NCBI GenBank assembly: GCA_947447525.1
Contig: CANFJL010000001.1
Coordinates: 124,001-188,000, forward strand
Reading direction: 5' to 3'
From: Flavobacteriales bacterium
GTDB lineage: Bacteria > Bacteroidota > Bacteroidia > Flavobacteriales_D > Crocinitomicaceae
Length of the DNA: 64,000 nt
Of this stretch, positions 27,909 through 38,052 are shown in pieces. Position 1 is the stretch's first letter, and every line of letters begins with the position of its first letter. The notes below the pieces were generated by a model. It worked only from the letters and a program-made list of their open reading frames with translations, was not told the origin of the DNA and searched no databases. The position numbers and the translations under genes were made by a program.

Positions 27909-28625
27909 ATGAGACACGGAAATAAATTAAATCACTTAAGTAGAAAATCAGCACATAGAAAAGCAATGCTTTCTAATATGGCTTGTTCTTTAATAGAGCA
28001 CAAAAGAATTTCTACGACTATCGCTAAAGCAAAAGCTTTACGCGTATATGTTGAACCACTTTTAACAAAGTCTAAAACAGATACTACACATTCACGAAGA
28101 ATTGTATTCTCTTATTTGCAAAGCAAAGAAATCGTTACTGAATTGTTCCGTGATGTTGCAGCAAAAATTGCTACAAGAGATGGTGGTTACACAAGAATTA
28201 TTCGTACTGGTTACCGTTTAGGTGATAACGCAGAAATGTGTTTGATTGAATTGGTTGACTATAACGAGATTTACACGAACGAAAAAGCAAAGAAAACTAC
28301 ACGTCGCTCAAGAAGAGGTGGTTCAAGTACTTCTTCAGTAGAAGATGTTGTTGCAGCAACTCCAGTTGCAGATGTAGTTGAGGAAACTCCAGTTGCGGAA
28401 GTAGTTGAAGAAACTCCAGTTGCGGAAGTAGTTGAAGAAGCTCCAGTTGCGGAAGTAGTTGAAGAAGCTCCAGTTGCGGAAGTAGTTGAAGAAGCTCCAG
28501 TTGCGGAAGTAGTTGAAGAAGCTCCAGTTGCAGAAGTAGTTGAAGAAACTCCTGAAGTAGAAGAGTCAAATGACGAAGCAGCTTCAGATGAAACGGAATC
28601 AACAGAGAATTCTTCAGCTGAATAA
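27909..28625 (+). CDS. rplQ: 50S ribosomal protein L17 with long acidic repeat tail
   Basis: The L17 core covers residues 1 to about 120 ([58 protein letters not shown]). After a basic linker ([11 protein letters not shown]) there is a C-terminal tail of about 95 residues not found in typical L17 proteins, which are about 120 residues. It contains seven 9-residue repeats of the type [10 protein letters not shown] and ends in acidic serine-rich sequence. Bacteroidota L17 proteins commonly have some acidic or alanine-rich extension; this one is long and very regular. It is the last gene of the supercluster and is followed by a strong terminator. Confidence 0.95.
   Translation: MRHGNKLNHLSRKSAHRKAMLSNMACSLIEHKRISTTIAKAKALRVYVEPLLTKSKTDTTHSRRIVFSYLQSKEIVTELFRDVAAKIATRDGGYTRIIRTGYRLGDNAEMCLIELVDYNEIYTNEKAKKTTRRSRRGGSSTSSVEDVVAATPVADVVEETPVAEVVEETPVAEVVEEAPVAEVVEEAPVAEVVEEAPVAEVVEEAPVAEVVEETPEVEESNDEAASDETESTENSSAE
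28359..28547 (+). repeat. Seven tandem 27-bp repeats inside rplQ
   Basis: The array encodes seven copies of a 9-residue unit (PVAEVVEE preceded by Thr or Ala). Units 2 to 6 are identical apart from the first base (A or G, giving Thr or Ala). Units 1 and 7 carry a few synonymous or conservative changes. The unit length is a multiple of three, so copy-number changes would keep the frame. Confidence 0.97.
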
Positions 28626-28646
28626 TAGATTTTAACACATGTTAAT

Positions 28647-28675
28647 AAAAAGGCGGTTTTTTAACCGCCTTTTTT
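28647..28675 (+). terminator. Intrinsic terminator of the ribosomal supercluster
   Basis: AAAA, then AGGCGGTT paired with AACCGCCT across a TTTT loop (28651-28670), followed by a T-run to 28675. It is strong and lies 21 bases after the rplQ stop. Confidence 0.9.
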
Positions 28676-28702
28676 ATGTTTAAAAAACGCCAGACCCCGT
28701 AA

Positions 28703-28724
28703 GTTTCTTAACTTTGTAAGAAAC
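28703..28724 (+). promoter_or_regulatory. carA promoter -7 element inside an inverted repeat
   Basis: TAACTTTG at 28709-28716 matches the -7 consensus. It is enclosed by a perfect inverted repeat, GTTTCTTA (28703-28710) and TAAGAAAC (28717-28724), separated by 6 bases. A dimeric regulator bound here would block the promoter. No clear -33 TTG is found, which would fit a regulated promoter. Confidence 0.5.
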
Positions 28725-28729
28725 GATAA

Positions 28730-29833
28730 ATGGAATCAAGAAATCCAGCTGTATTATTATTAGAAGATGGCACTGTGTATCATGGTGCTGCAATTGGGAA
28801 AATTGGAACTAGTGCCGGTGAAATCGCTTTTAATACCGGAATGACAGGTTATCAAGAAGTTTTTACAGATCCTTCTTATTATGGTCAAATGCTGATCATG
28901 ACAACAGCTCATATAGGTAATTACGGAGTTCATGCCGATGAATCAGAATCTAAAGGAGTAAAATTGGCAGGCTTAATTACTAAAAAATTCAGCAATACGT
29001 ATTCACGCCCTTCAAGTAACGACTCTTTGCAAAATATGCTTGTCGAATCAAATACAGTAGGTATTTCAGATATCGACACGCGATCTTTGGTTAGACATAT
29101 TCGCAGTAAAGGTGCGATGAATGCTATAGTTTCCTCTGAAATATTAGATGTGGATACATTGAAAGCTGAACTTAAAAAGGTTCCATCAATGGACGGATTA
29201 GAATTATCTTCTTTCGTTGCTACCAATCAATCATATGAAGTAGGTGATAAGGATGCTACATTAAAAGTTGCTCTATTAGACTTTGGCGTGAAAGCTAATA
29301 TAATTAATTGTCTAGTTGAAAGAGGATGTCAGGTTAAGGTATTTCCATTAGATACGCCAGTTGAAGATTTACTAGCTTATCAACCTAATGGCTTTATGTT
29401 ATCAAACGGACCAGGAGATCCATCTTCCATGCCAATTTCAATTTCAATTGTTGATGAACTTGTGAAGACAAATATTCCAATTTTTGGAATTTGTTTGGGT
29501 CACCAAATTTTAGGTTTAAGTCAAGGACTTTCTACAGTTAAAATGTTTAATGGTCATAGAGGAATAAATCACCCAATTAAAAATCTTATTACAGGTAAAA
29601 GTGAAATAACTACTCAAAATCATGGATTTGTTATTTCTAAGGAAAGTATGAGTAAAAATCAAGATATTGAAGTAACTCATATGCATTTAAATGACGATAC
29701 GATTGCAGGTATTTCTTTAAAGAATAAAAAAGTATTTTCTGTTCAGTTTCATCCAGAAGCATCTGCCGGTCCTCATGATTCACGTTATCTTTTCGATCAG
29801 TTTATTCAAAATATGAACTCCAATAAAAATTAA
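28730..29833 (+). CDS. carA: Carbamoyl-phosphate synthase small subunit
   Basis: CarA hydrolyses glutamine and passes ammonia to CarB, which makes carbamoyl phosphate for pyrimidines and arginine. The N-terminal domain includes LLLEDGTVYHGAAIG and FNTGMTGYQEVFTDPSYYGQ. The C-terminal class I glutaminase has the nucleophile in FGICLGHQ (Cys255) and the His/Glu of FHPEASAGPHD. The 367-residue length is normal. carB is not adjacent in the window. carA lies 3 bases before eno, a pairing common in Flavobacteria. Confidence 0.97.
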   Translation: MESRNPAVLLLEDGTVYHGAAIGKIGTSAGEIAFNTGMTGYQEVFTDPSYYGQMLIMTTAHIGNYGVHADESESKGVKLAGLITKKFSNTYSRPSSNDSLQNMLVESNTVGISDIDTRSLVRHIRSKGAMNAIVSSEILDVDTLKAELKKVPSMDGLELSSFVATNQSYEVGDKDATLKVALLDFGVKANIINCLVERGCQVKVFPLDTPVEDLLAYQPNGFMLSNGPGDPSSMPISISIVDELVKTNIPIFGICLGHQILGLSQGLSTVKMFNGHRGINHPIKNLITGKSEITTQNHGFVISKESMSKNQDIEVTHMHLNDDTIAGISLKNKKVFSVQFHPEASAGPHDSRYLFDQFIQNMNSNKN

Positions 29834-31561
<1,728 letters not shown>

Positions 31562-31569
<8 letters not shown>

Positions 31570-32452
31570 TAAAATTTGGAGCAACGATTAATTCTTTGGT
31601 TCCGTGGCCCCAAGAATAAAATCCTTCTCCTGTTTTCACACCTTTTTTTCCTGCTGTAACCATGTTTACAAGTAATGGGCATGGAGCATATTTCTGATTT
31701 CCAAAACCATCATACAGTACATGAAGAATGGCTAAACAAACATCCAAACCGATGAAGTCAGCCAATTGAAGTGGTCCCATAGGATGCGCCATACCTAATT
31801 TCATTACCGTATCAATTTCTTCAACTCCTGCTACACCTTCATATAAAGTGTAAATTGCCTCATTGATCATTGGCATTAATATTCTATTGGCAACAAATCC
31901 TGGATAATCATTAACCTCAACAGGAACTTTATTCAATTTTTTACTAGTATCCATTATGGTTTGAGTGACTTCATCAGAAGTAGAATAACCTCTAATGATT
32001 TCAACTAATTTCATTACAGGCACTGGATTCATAAAATGCATACCAATTACTTTATCAGGACGCTGGGTCACTGAAGCTATTTTCGTAATAGAGATAGAAG
32101 AGGTATTACTTGCTAAAATCACTTCTGGAGCACAAATTAAATCTAGTTCAGCAAATATTTTTAGTTTTAAATCAATATTTTCAGTTGCGGCTTCAACTAC
32201 TAAATCAACTCCAACAACTCCTGATGTTAAACTTGTGTGGGTGCTTATGTTAGCCAGAGTCAAGTTCTTCTCGTCTTCTGTTATTGCCTCTTTAGCGACC
32301 TGTCTATCAAGGTTTTTACCAATTGTTCCAATCGCTTTATCAAGTGCAACCTGAGAGACATCGATTAGATTAACCTTATATCCAAACTGAGCAAAAACAT
32401 GGGCAATTCCATTCCCCATTGTACCTGCACCTATTACTGCAACATTTTTCAT
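31562..32452 (-). CDS. hbd: 3-hydroxybutyryl-CoA dehydrogenase (3-hydroxyacyl-CoA dehydrogenase family)
   Basis: The enzyme oxidises 3-hydroxyacyl-CoA with NAD+. The N-terminal Rossmann fold has VAVIGAGTMGNGIAHVFAQ; the substrate-binding region has SNTSSISITKIA and IGMHFMNPVPVMKLVEIIRG; the C-terminal helical domain has YPGFVANRILMPMINEA and GMAHPMGPLQLADFIGLD. The start is the ATG at 32452, giving MKNVAVIGAG and 296 residues; an upstream ATG at 32473 would add seven residues but overlaps the promoter. It is transcribed divergently from the flippase gene. Confidence 0.93.
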
Positions 32453-32465
32453 GTAAATTGATTTA

Positions 32466-32493
32466 TTTGGCAAATATAATCATAGTATCTTTG
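32466..32493 (+). promoter_or_regulatory. Promoter of the flippase gene, nearly leaderless
   Basis: TTTG at 32466-32469 and TATCTTTG at 32486-32493 with a 16-base spacer. The -7 element ends 6 bases before the ATG at 32500, so transcription would begin at or within one or two bases of the start codon. Confidence 0.5.
32471..32478 (-). promoter_or_regulatory. -7 element for the dehydrogenase gene
   Basis: The minus strand reads TATATTTG, a perfect TAnnTTTG, 18 bases before the start codon at 32452. A -33 TTG is not obvious. It is interleaved with the divergent flippase promoter. Confidence 0.5.
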
Positions 32494-32499
32494 TCATCT

Positions 32500-33789
32500 A
32501 TGTCATTTGATCGAATAAGCGCAATAACTAAAAGTGATTTTTTTAAATCATTCACTGTATTGATGTCTGGTACTGTAATTGCTCAAGCAATAAGTTATCT
32601 AATTGCCCCAATTTTAACGCGTTTATATACCACTTCAGAAATGGGGGAGTTGGCTTTTTATATGAGAGTAATTGGATTTATCTCTGCAATTGCTACCTTA
32701 AGATATGAAGCGGCCTTGCCCTTACCTAAAAATGATTCCCATTCTTTCCTTCTATACCGATTGGCCTATTTAATATCATTGGTTATTTTAGTAATAGTTG
32801 CTGTTGTGTTTTGTTTCTTAATTTTAAGTGGCGTCTCAACTCATTTTTCCTGGTGGTTCTATCTCTTTTCCATTCTAGGAACCGCTTGTGTAATAATCGT
32901 TAATGTTGGAACAAGTTGGTCCGTAAGAATGGGAGAATACCCGATTATATCACGCAATAAAATCACGAATTCTTTAGTTGCGAATTTATTGAAATGGTTA
33001 TTTGCATTTTTTCACTTGAGTGCTTTCGGATTAATTTTAGCCTCCTTGATTGGTAGTATCGTTTCATCTCTTGAATTTGCTTTTAATTTTAAACGAATTC
33101 ACAAAAAATTCAATGCGCTGCGTTCAAAGAAGAAGACTTTGGTCTTGATGCGAGAACATAAAGAGTTCCCAACCATTAATCTACCTCATGTATTTGTCGA
33201 TAATGGAAGGGATATGCTGATTGCTACTTTAATCTTCACCTATTATTCTCAGTCAATATACGGTTCTTTTAATCACTCTTATACTATGTTAAGGATTCCT
33301 TTGACTTTGGTAGGTGTTTCTCTTGGACAAATATTTTATAATAAAGCTTCTGAATTATACAATCAAGGAAAGTCTATATTACCTATTTTGAAAAAAATGC
33401 TTTTATTGTTGTCTGTGCTTTCTATAGCACCCTTTAGTATTCTATTCTTTTATGGTGCACCAATTTTTGAATTTGTGTTTGGTCGTGAATGGAGACTATC
33501 TGGTTCTTATTCTGAAACGATGTCAATTTGGTTGATGTTCAATTTTATTCTCTCACCAATTACTGCTTTACCTCTTATCTTAGGGAAACAGAAAATCGCA
33601 TTCTTTATGGGAATTATTAGTTCTCTCATTCAGGTTATTCCTTTTTTGATTTTACCGATGCGATACGGAAATTACCAAGAAGTATTTTTGTGGAGTTTAC
33701 AAATAGTTTCGTATACTCAAGCCGCTTGGTTAGTTTTCACTTTATTTGTCTTTTATTATTTAGCTAAAAAGGCATCGGTAAAAAAATAA
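32500..33789 (+). CDS. Polysaccharide flippase (Wzx-like, MATE/MOP superfamily)
   Basis: A 429-residue integral membrane protein with about 12 hydrophobic helices, for example SFTVLMSGTVIAQAISYLIA at the start. It includes the short PILTRLYTTSEMGELAFYMR segment, typical of oligosaccharide flippases that move undecaprenyl-linked repeat units across the inner membrane. The frame extends upstream to 32419, but the ATG at 32500 follows the promoter. It lies 5.5 kb from the plus-strand arm of the polysaccharide locus and is separated from it by a helicase gene, yet it is the only flippase in the window and probably serves that pathway. Confidence 0.85.
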   Translation: MSFDRISAITKSDFFKSFTVLMSGTVIAQAISYLIAPILTRLYTTSEMGELAFYMRVIGFISAIATLRYEAALPLPKNDSHSFLLYRLAYLISLVILVIVAVVFCFLILSGVSTHFSWWFYLFSILGTACVIIVNVGTSWSVRMGEYPIISRNKITNSLVANLLKWLFAFFHLSAFGLILASLIGSIVSSLEFAFNFKRIHKKFNALRSKKKTLVLMREHKEFPTINLPHVFVDNGRDMLIATLIFTYYSQSIYGSFNHSYTMLRIPLTLVGVSLGQIFYNKASELYNQGKSILPILKKMLLLLSVLSIAPFSILFFYGAPIFEFVFGREWRLSGSYSETMSIWLMFNFILSPITALPLILGKQKIAFFMGIISSLIQVIPFLILPMRYGNYQEVFLWSLQIVSYTQAAWLVFTLFVFYYLAKKASVKK

Positions 33790-33895
33790 TTAGTTGCTAT
33801 CGTAGCGACGCATAGAGATCAAAAAAATCTAATATATTAAATGGTTTGGCTATTGCACTCTAGACCCACCTTTTATTAGTAACTTTAGCGCCAAC

Positions 33896-35092
33896 ATGAA
33901 ATTCACAGAATTAAATCTCAACGAACAGTTGTTGGAAGCAATTTCACACATGGGCTTCGTCAATGCCACTCCGATTCAACAATTAGCAATCCCGCAAATT
34001 TTAGATAATAAGGATTTGATTGCTTGCGCCCAAACGGGAACAGGTAAAACCGCAGCATTCATTCTCCCTATTTTAAATAAATTAACGGGTAAAGAAGATT
34101 ATTCTATAGATACTTTAATAATTGTGCCTACTCGCGAATTAGCAGTGCAGATTGAGCAAGAAATTCAAGGCCTATCCTATTTTGTGTCTGTGGGTTCAAA
34201 AGCAATTTATGGCGGTGGTAGCGGTAAAGATTGGGATCTCCAGAAAGATGCACTCAAGGATGGCACAGATATAATTGTTGCAACACCCGGAAAATTACTT
34301 TCGCACATTGCACAGGGATATGTGGATTTTTCGAAAGTTAAACATTTAGTATTGGATGAAGCGGATAAAATGTTGGACATGGGTTTTACAGATGACCTAA
34401 TGTCAATAATATCTAAGCTACCTGAAAAGCGTCAAACACTTATGTTTAGTGCAACAATGCCCAATAAGATTAGGGAATTAGCCAAGAAAATATTAAAGGA
34501 TCCGGAAGAAATAACGCTTTCTATTTCAAAGCCAGCAGCAGGCGTTAAGCAATCTGTATACTTGACTTTCGATAATCAAAAAGTACCACTTCTTAAACAT
34601 ATTCTAACTGAAAGACCTGATTACTCAAGTATCATTATTTTCACTTCATCAAAAAGTAAAGTCAATGAAATTGTATATTCTTTGCGCAAAAATGGATTTA
34701 AGTCACACGGAGTTTCTTCTAATTTAGATCAAAGTGAAAGAGAGGAAGTGCTTCTTGGATTTCGTTCTAAACGAATTAGAATCATTGTGGCAACTGATGT
34801 TATGAGTCGTGGCATCGATATCAAAGAAATTAATTTGGTTATCAATTATGACACACCTTTTGATGCGGAAGATTATGTTCATCGTGTTGGACGTACTGCT
34901 CGTGCCAATACAAAAGGTGAAGCGATAACGCTTGTGAATGAAAAGGACATGAAAAAACTTATGCAAATTCAAAAGTTAATTGAAGCTGAGATCACTCAAA
35001 TTCCTTTACCAGTTGATTTAGGAGAAGGTCCAGAATTTAAAGTTCATTCGAATTCTTCAAGAAGACCATTTAAAATCAAGCGTAAAAATTAA
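33896..35092 (+). CDS. DEAD-box ATP-dependent RNA helicase (RhlE-like)
   Basis: The helicase unwinds RNA, probably during ribosome assembly or mRNA turnover. Motifs in order: Q motif NATPIQQLAIPQIL, motif I ACAQTGTGKTAAF, Ia PTRELAVQ, II DEADKMLDMGF, III SATMP, IV IIIFTSSKSKV, V VATDVMSRGIDI, VI HRVGRTAR. A short basic tail (RRPFKIKRKN) ends the protein at 398 residues. A TAACTTTA sequence upstream is a weak -7 candidate. It sits between the flippase and the polysaccharide genes with no functional link visible. Confidence 0.93.
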   Translation: MKFTELNLNEQLLEAISHMGFVNATPIQQLAIPQILDNKDLIACAQTGTGKTAAFILPILNKLTGKEDYSIDTLIIVPTRELAVQIEQEIQGLSYFVSVGSKAIYGGGSGKDWDLQKDALKDGTDIIVATPGKLLSHIAQGYVDFSKVKHLVLDEADKMLDMGFTDDLMSIISKLPEKRQTLMFSATMPNKIRELAKKILKDPEEITLSISKPAAGVKQSVYLTFDNQKVPLLKHILTERPDYSSIIIFTSSKSKVNEIVYSLRKNGFKSHGVSSNLDQSEREEVLLGFRSKRIRIIVATDVMSRGIDIKEINLVINYDTPFDAEDYVHRVGRTARANTKGEAITLVNEKDMKKLMQIQKLIEAEITQIPLPVDLGEGPEFKVHSNSSRRPFKIKRKN

Positions 35093-35145
35093 AAGTTAAG
35101 AACTTCGAATTCAAAAGTAAGTTTACTTACGATGTAATTAGACAA

Positions 35146-36177
35146 TTATAATTTATCGTAAATACTAGAAAACAAGCGTCTATTTGTTTCTTTGGTGGCC
35201 CTATTTTGAATAATGAACTTGTTTTTGTCTTCTACAGCCAATGGATCTAAAGTCAACGCTATTTCAATATCTTTCATCACTTTTCCATCGCTGATAATTC
35301 CATTCTCAAGATGTGTGATCCATTCTTTATTGGCAGGTAAATCTGAAACAATGGGAATGCATCCGTAAGCCATAGCTTCTAATAGACTAATGGAGGTGCC
35401 GTCACTTATTGGTATAGAAATATATAAAGTCGCACTTTGGTAATTAGCTTTGTTTTGATCACTGTTTAAAAATCCAACAAATTCGTAGCTTCCAAGGGGT
35501 AAATGTTCTGCTGCTAACTTTTCTAGTACAGGAGTATTTATGCCTTGACCAGCTATTTTCAGCAACCAATCGGTATTTTTCTTTAGGAAATCTGCACTTT
35601 CAAGGATGATCTTATCGATCTGGTATAATGGGGCGTGCATCCTATTGGAATAGATTATTTTTTTTCGTTCAAGCGCTGTTTTTTGGGGATCTATTTCCAC
35701 TCCAAAATTTGCAATTCTTACTGTTTTATTACCAATTAAATTGTGAATAGCAGTAGCCATAAATTCAGCATCAGCAGTAATCTGATCGGCTTTATTGAGG
35801 ACATATTTTACCATCCAACGATGTAAAAGACTCTTTTTGGGTAATAGTAAGACATCACTACCCCATGTTGTAAGTACTAATGGGATTTTAGATTGATTTG
35901 CAAGGGCAGTTAGAAATCCATAAGAATTGGCTTGATGAACATGGATAATATCAGGCGCGAAGTCTTTAATAATGGATCTTAGCTCCCTTATATTTTGCCA
36001 GAATTGAATGGGATTCTTTAAACTAAAATTTATTTTTTTACAAGACGCAAAATCAATAATATTATTACTCACTACTAAAATAGATTCAAACTGATCTGAA
36101 ATGAGGTCATGAAAATTCCTTAAATGAGCATTGCCATTACTTCCTCCAATGAGTAAAAGTTTTTTATGCTTCGACAT
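35146..36177 (-). CDS. GT4-family glycosyltransferase
   Basis: A cytoplasmic GT-B glycosyltransferase of 343 residues. The N-terminal Rossmann domain has KLLLIGGSNGNAHLRNFHDL and DIIHVHQANSYGFLTAL, then LTTWGSDVLL. The C-terminal Glycos_transf_1 domain has YISIPISDGTSISLLEAMAY with the E-x7-E-like acidic signature, followed by GCIPIVSDLPANKEWI. The donor and acceptor are unknown. Its start overlaps the end of the upstream polymerase gene by 14 bases, so the three minus-strand genes form one operon and this is the last. The 3' end is convergent with the helicase gene. Confidence 0.88.
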   Translation of the reverse strand: MSKHKKLLLIGGSNGNAHLRNFHDLISDQFESILVVSNNIIDFASCKKINFSLKNPIQFWQNIRELRSIIKDFAPDIIHVHQANSYGFLTALANQSKIPLVLTTWGSDVLLLPKKSLLHRWMVKYVLNKADQITADAEFMATAIHNLIGNKTVRIANFGVEIDPQKTALERKKIIYSNRMHAPLYQIDKIILESADFLKKNTDWLLKIAGQGINTPVLEKLAAEHLPLGSYEFVGFLNSDQNKANYQSATLYISIPISDGTSISLLEAMAYGCIPIVSDLPANKEWITHLENGIISDGKVMKDIEIALTLDPLAVEDKNKFIIQNRATKETNRRLFSSIYDKL

Positions 36178-37384
36178 GAGACTCCTGATTAAGGTATTTA
36201 CTAAAGGCCCAACTTATTCCAAAAATATAGATTAAAAGAATATTCTTTTCTGTAAATGGATTGTTCGTTAGCGCACTAATGGTCATTAATAGAATTAACA
36301 ATATCGCTTGTATTGCATAAGGTTCCTTCCTTTTAATAAATTTAATAAAAGGATAAATAAATATACTTAAATAGAGTATCAATCCTATAATGCCATAACG
36401 CCAAGTCATTAACAGGTATTCATTTTCAGAATATATCTGATGGGCATAAAAAAAGTTTTTGTTTGGTCCATATCCAAATAGGGGATGTTGGACAATCATA
36501 TTCCATAAAAGTTCCCACGATTCCCATCTACTTCTTACAGAACCACTAAATAATGCGGTTCCGTCTAACAAACTATTATTATACGAAGTATATTGAAAAA
36601 AGGAAGTTGCCAGCATCCATGACAAAAGATAAATAGTACATGTCCCGAATAGTAAGATGAGCCATTGTTGTAGCTTGAATTTACTGTGGTGAAATACAAG
36701 TGTAAAAAGAATTATTGCTATAATAATTACCAAAGATGTCCGAGATTGACACAGAAAAGTCATCAATAGTGCAGTAAAAAATCCAATCAGCTCTTTTTGT
36801 TTAAACTTAAAAGGAAAATAAAAAATAGTAAACAATCCAAAGAGCAAGCCATTAATATTAGGGTTACCCATCGTCCCAACTAATCTTTTAACTGCCTTCG
36901 CACCAATAGAATCTAATCCAAAAAACTGTATGTGGATTCCTCCGTTATAATAGTGTTCCAGTAAAAAATTAATATGAAGTAGATTAAAAAAATGTAAAAA
37001 ATTGATAAGAACTAGGATTCCAAATAAAACATGGACTAAGTTTTTGATGGCATTGAAATTGATTAGAGAAAAGAATACAGTTAATAGTGCAACTTTCAAC
37101 ATCTTGTATACTTCAAAATAAGGATTCAGATCCTTATAATTATCGGTAATAAAAATGGAAATAATAATGTATAAACTAAATACGAGCGGGATTAAAGTAT
37201 AAAAATTCGGTGTGATGGTTTTTCTTTTAACCCAAATTATTACAAAAATAATCGGAAGTAAAAAGTCTATTATTTGTATTGATGGCAAGGAAGCATTCAA
37301 CTTAATATCAGGAAGCATTACAGCGGCGAATAATAGGAAAAATCCTAGTATAGATAAGCTGTTTTTACTTAGCCCATGCATCAT
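36164..37384 (-). CDS. O-antigen ligase/polymerase family membrane protein (minus arm)
   Basis: A 406-residue membrane protein with 10-12 hydrophobic segments. A large periplasmic loop (GTALFSGSVRSRWESWELLW, then HPLFGYGPNKNFF) precedes SENEYLLMTWRYGIIGLILY, the Wzy_C signature. Such proteins polymerise O-antigen repeats (Wzy) or ligate polysaccharide to lipid A-core (WaaL); sequence alone does not say which. It begins within the last 20 bases of the acyltransferase gene, at ATG 37384 or 37381. A second member of the same family is at 39195. Confidence 0.85.
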   Translation of the reverse strand: MMHGLSKNSLSILGFFLLFAAVMLPDIKLNASLPSIQIIDFLLPIIFVIIWVKRKTITPNFYTLIPLVFSLYIIISIFITDNYKDLNPYFEVYKMLKVALLTVFFSLINFNAIKNLVHVLFGILVLINFLHFFNLLHINFLLEHYYNGGIHIQFFGLDSIGAKAVKRLVGTMGNPNINGLLFGLFTIFYFPFKFKQKELIGFFTALLMTFLCQSRTSLVIIIAIILFTLVFHHSKFKLQQWLILLFGTCTIYLLSWMLATSFFQYTSYNNSLLDGTALFSGSVRSRWESWELLWNMIVQHPLFGYGPNKNFFYAHQIYSENEYLLMTWRYGIIGLILYLSIFIYPFIKFIKRKEPYAIQAILLILLMTISALTNNPFTEKNILLIYIFGISWAFSKYLNQESHVEA

Positions 37385-37940
37385 AATTCGGTTTTAAAGA
37401 TGGGTTTTCTTTTAAAAATGATGCATCTAATGTTCTGGTATCACCTATAACTTTTGCAGGATTACCTCCAATTATTGAAAAATCAGAAAATTCTCCTTTT
37501 ACATAACTGTACGCTGAAACAATACATCCTTTTCCAATTTTAGTATTCGGCATTATTGTGGCATGTGGTCCAATAAAAGAATAGGCACCAATTTCAATAG
37601 GTCCTTTGATATATCCAAGCATTTCTGAACCAGAATACGCGTTTCCATAAAGTCGGATTGCTTGATGACTTGAATGAGTGGTAATGGTAATGAATGAAGT
37701 GATTTGCACTCCTGTATCTATTTTTAGTCCTTGACTTGCTTCAATAAAATTAAAGTGACCTATATATACATTTTCAGCTAATTCTAAAGTCCTTGGATGG
37801 TCAATAAAGGTGCTGCTTGAAATTCTTGTTTTTGAAATAATATTTTTTTGATTGTCTTTAATTTTATTAAGCATTCTAGGACTGCTATTCGGGAATATTC
37901 GCCGAAAAATTTTTTGAAAAATAGAATTAGAAATATACAT
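37365..37940 (-). CDS. Hexapeptide-repeat acyltransferase (left-handed beta-helix)
   Basis: A probable O- or N-acetyltransferase modifying a sugar of the polysaccharide. The imperfect hexapeptide repeats IEIGAYSFIGPHATIMPNTK, IGKGCIVSAYSYVKGEF and FSIIGGNPAKVIGDT form the beta helix and active-site edge; the closing GGNPAKVIG motif is typical of the CysE/WcaF-like group. It is 191 residues long. It is first in the minus-strand operon. A TATCTTCG (37959-37966 on the minus strand), a one-base variant of the -7 consensus, lies 18 bases upstream. Confidence 0.87.
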   Translation of the reverse strand: MYISNSIFQKIFRRIFPNSSPRMLNKIKDNQKNIISKTRISSSTFIDHPRTLELAENVYIGHFNFIEASQGLKIDTGVQITSFITITTHSSHQAIRLYGNAYSGSEMLGYIKGPIEIGAYSFIGPHATIMPNTKIGKGCIVSAYSYVKGEFSDFSIIGGNPAKVIGDTRTLDASFLKENPSLKPNYDAWAK

Positions 37941-38038
37941 TTAAATTACTTAGTAGAACGAAGATAAGTAAAAATATAGGAAGTCATTTCTCTAGACTTT
38001 CCTCCTTAAGCGACACCTAGTCATTTCTCCAATTTAAT

Positions 38039-38046
38039 TACCTTTG
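38039..38046 (+). promoter_or_regulatory. Promoter -7 element of the plus-strand polysaccharide operon
   Basis: TACCTTTG, an exact TAnnTTTG match, ends 6 bases before the ATG at 38053. Transcription would start at the start codon. No clear -33 TTG is present. Confidence 0.5.
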
Positions 38047-38052
38047 TTCTAG

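Noticed and set aside
28297-28638. Leucine-rich 113-codon frame opposite rplQ
   Set aside because: It is the antisense reading of the L17 repeat tail (the repeats translate to LLQLLPQLE-type sequence). It has no promoter and no family resemblance.
33793-33809. Hairpin GTTGCTA-TCG-TAGCGAC after the flippase gene
   Set aside because: The stem includes a G-U pair and no T-run follows, so I cannot call it a terminator.
35116-35129. GTAAG-TTTA-CTTAC between the convergent helicase and glycosyltransferase genes
   Set aside because: A 5-bp AT-rich stem without a T-run is too weak to be called.
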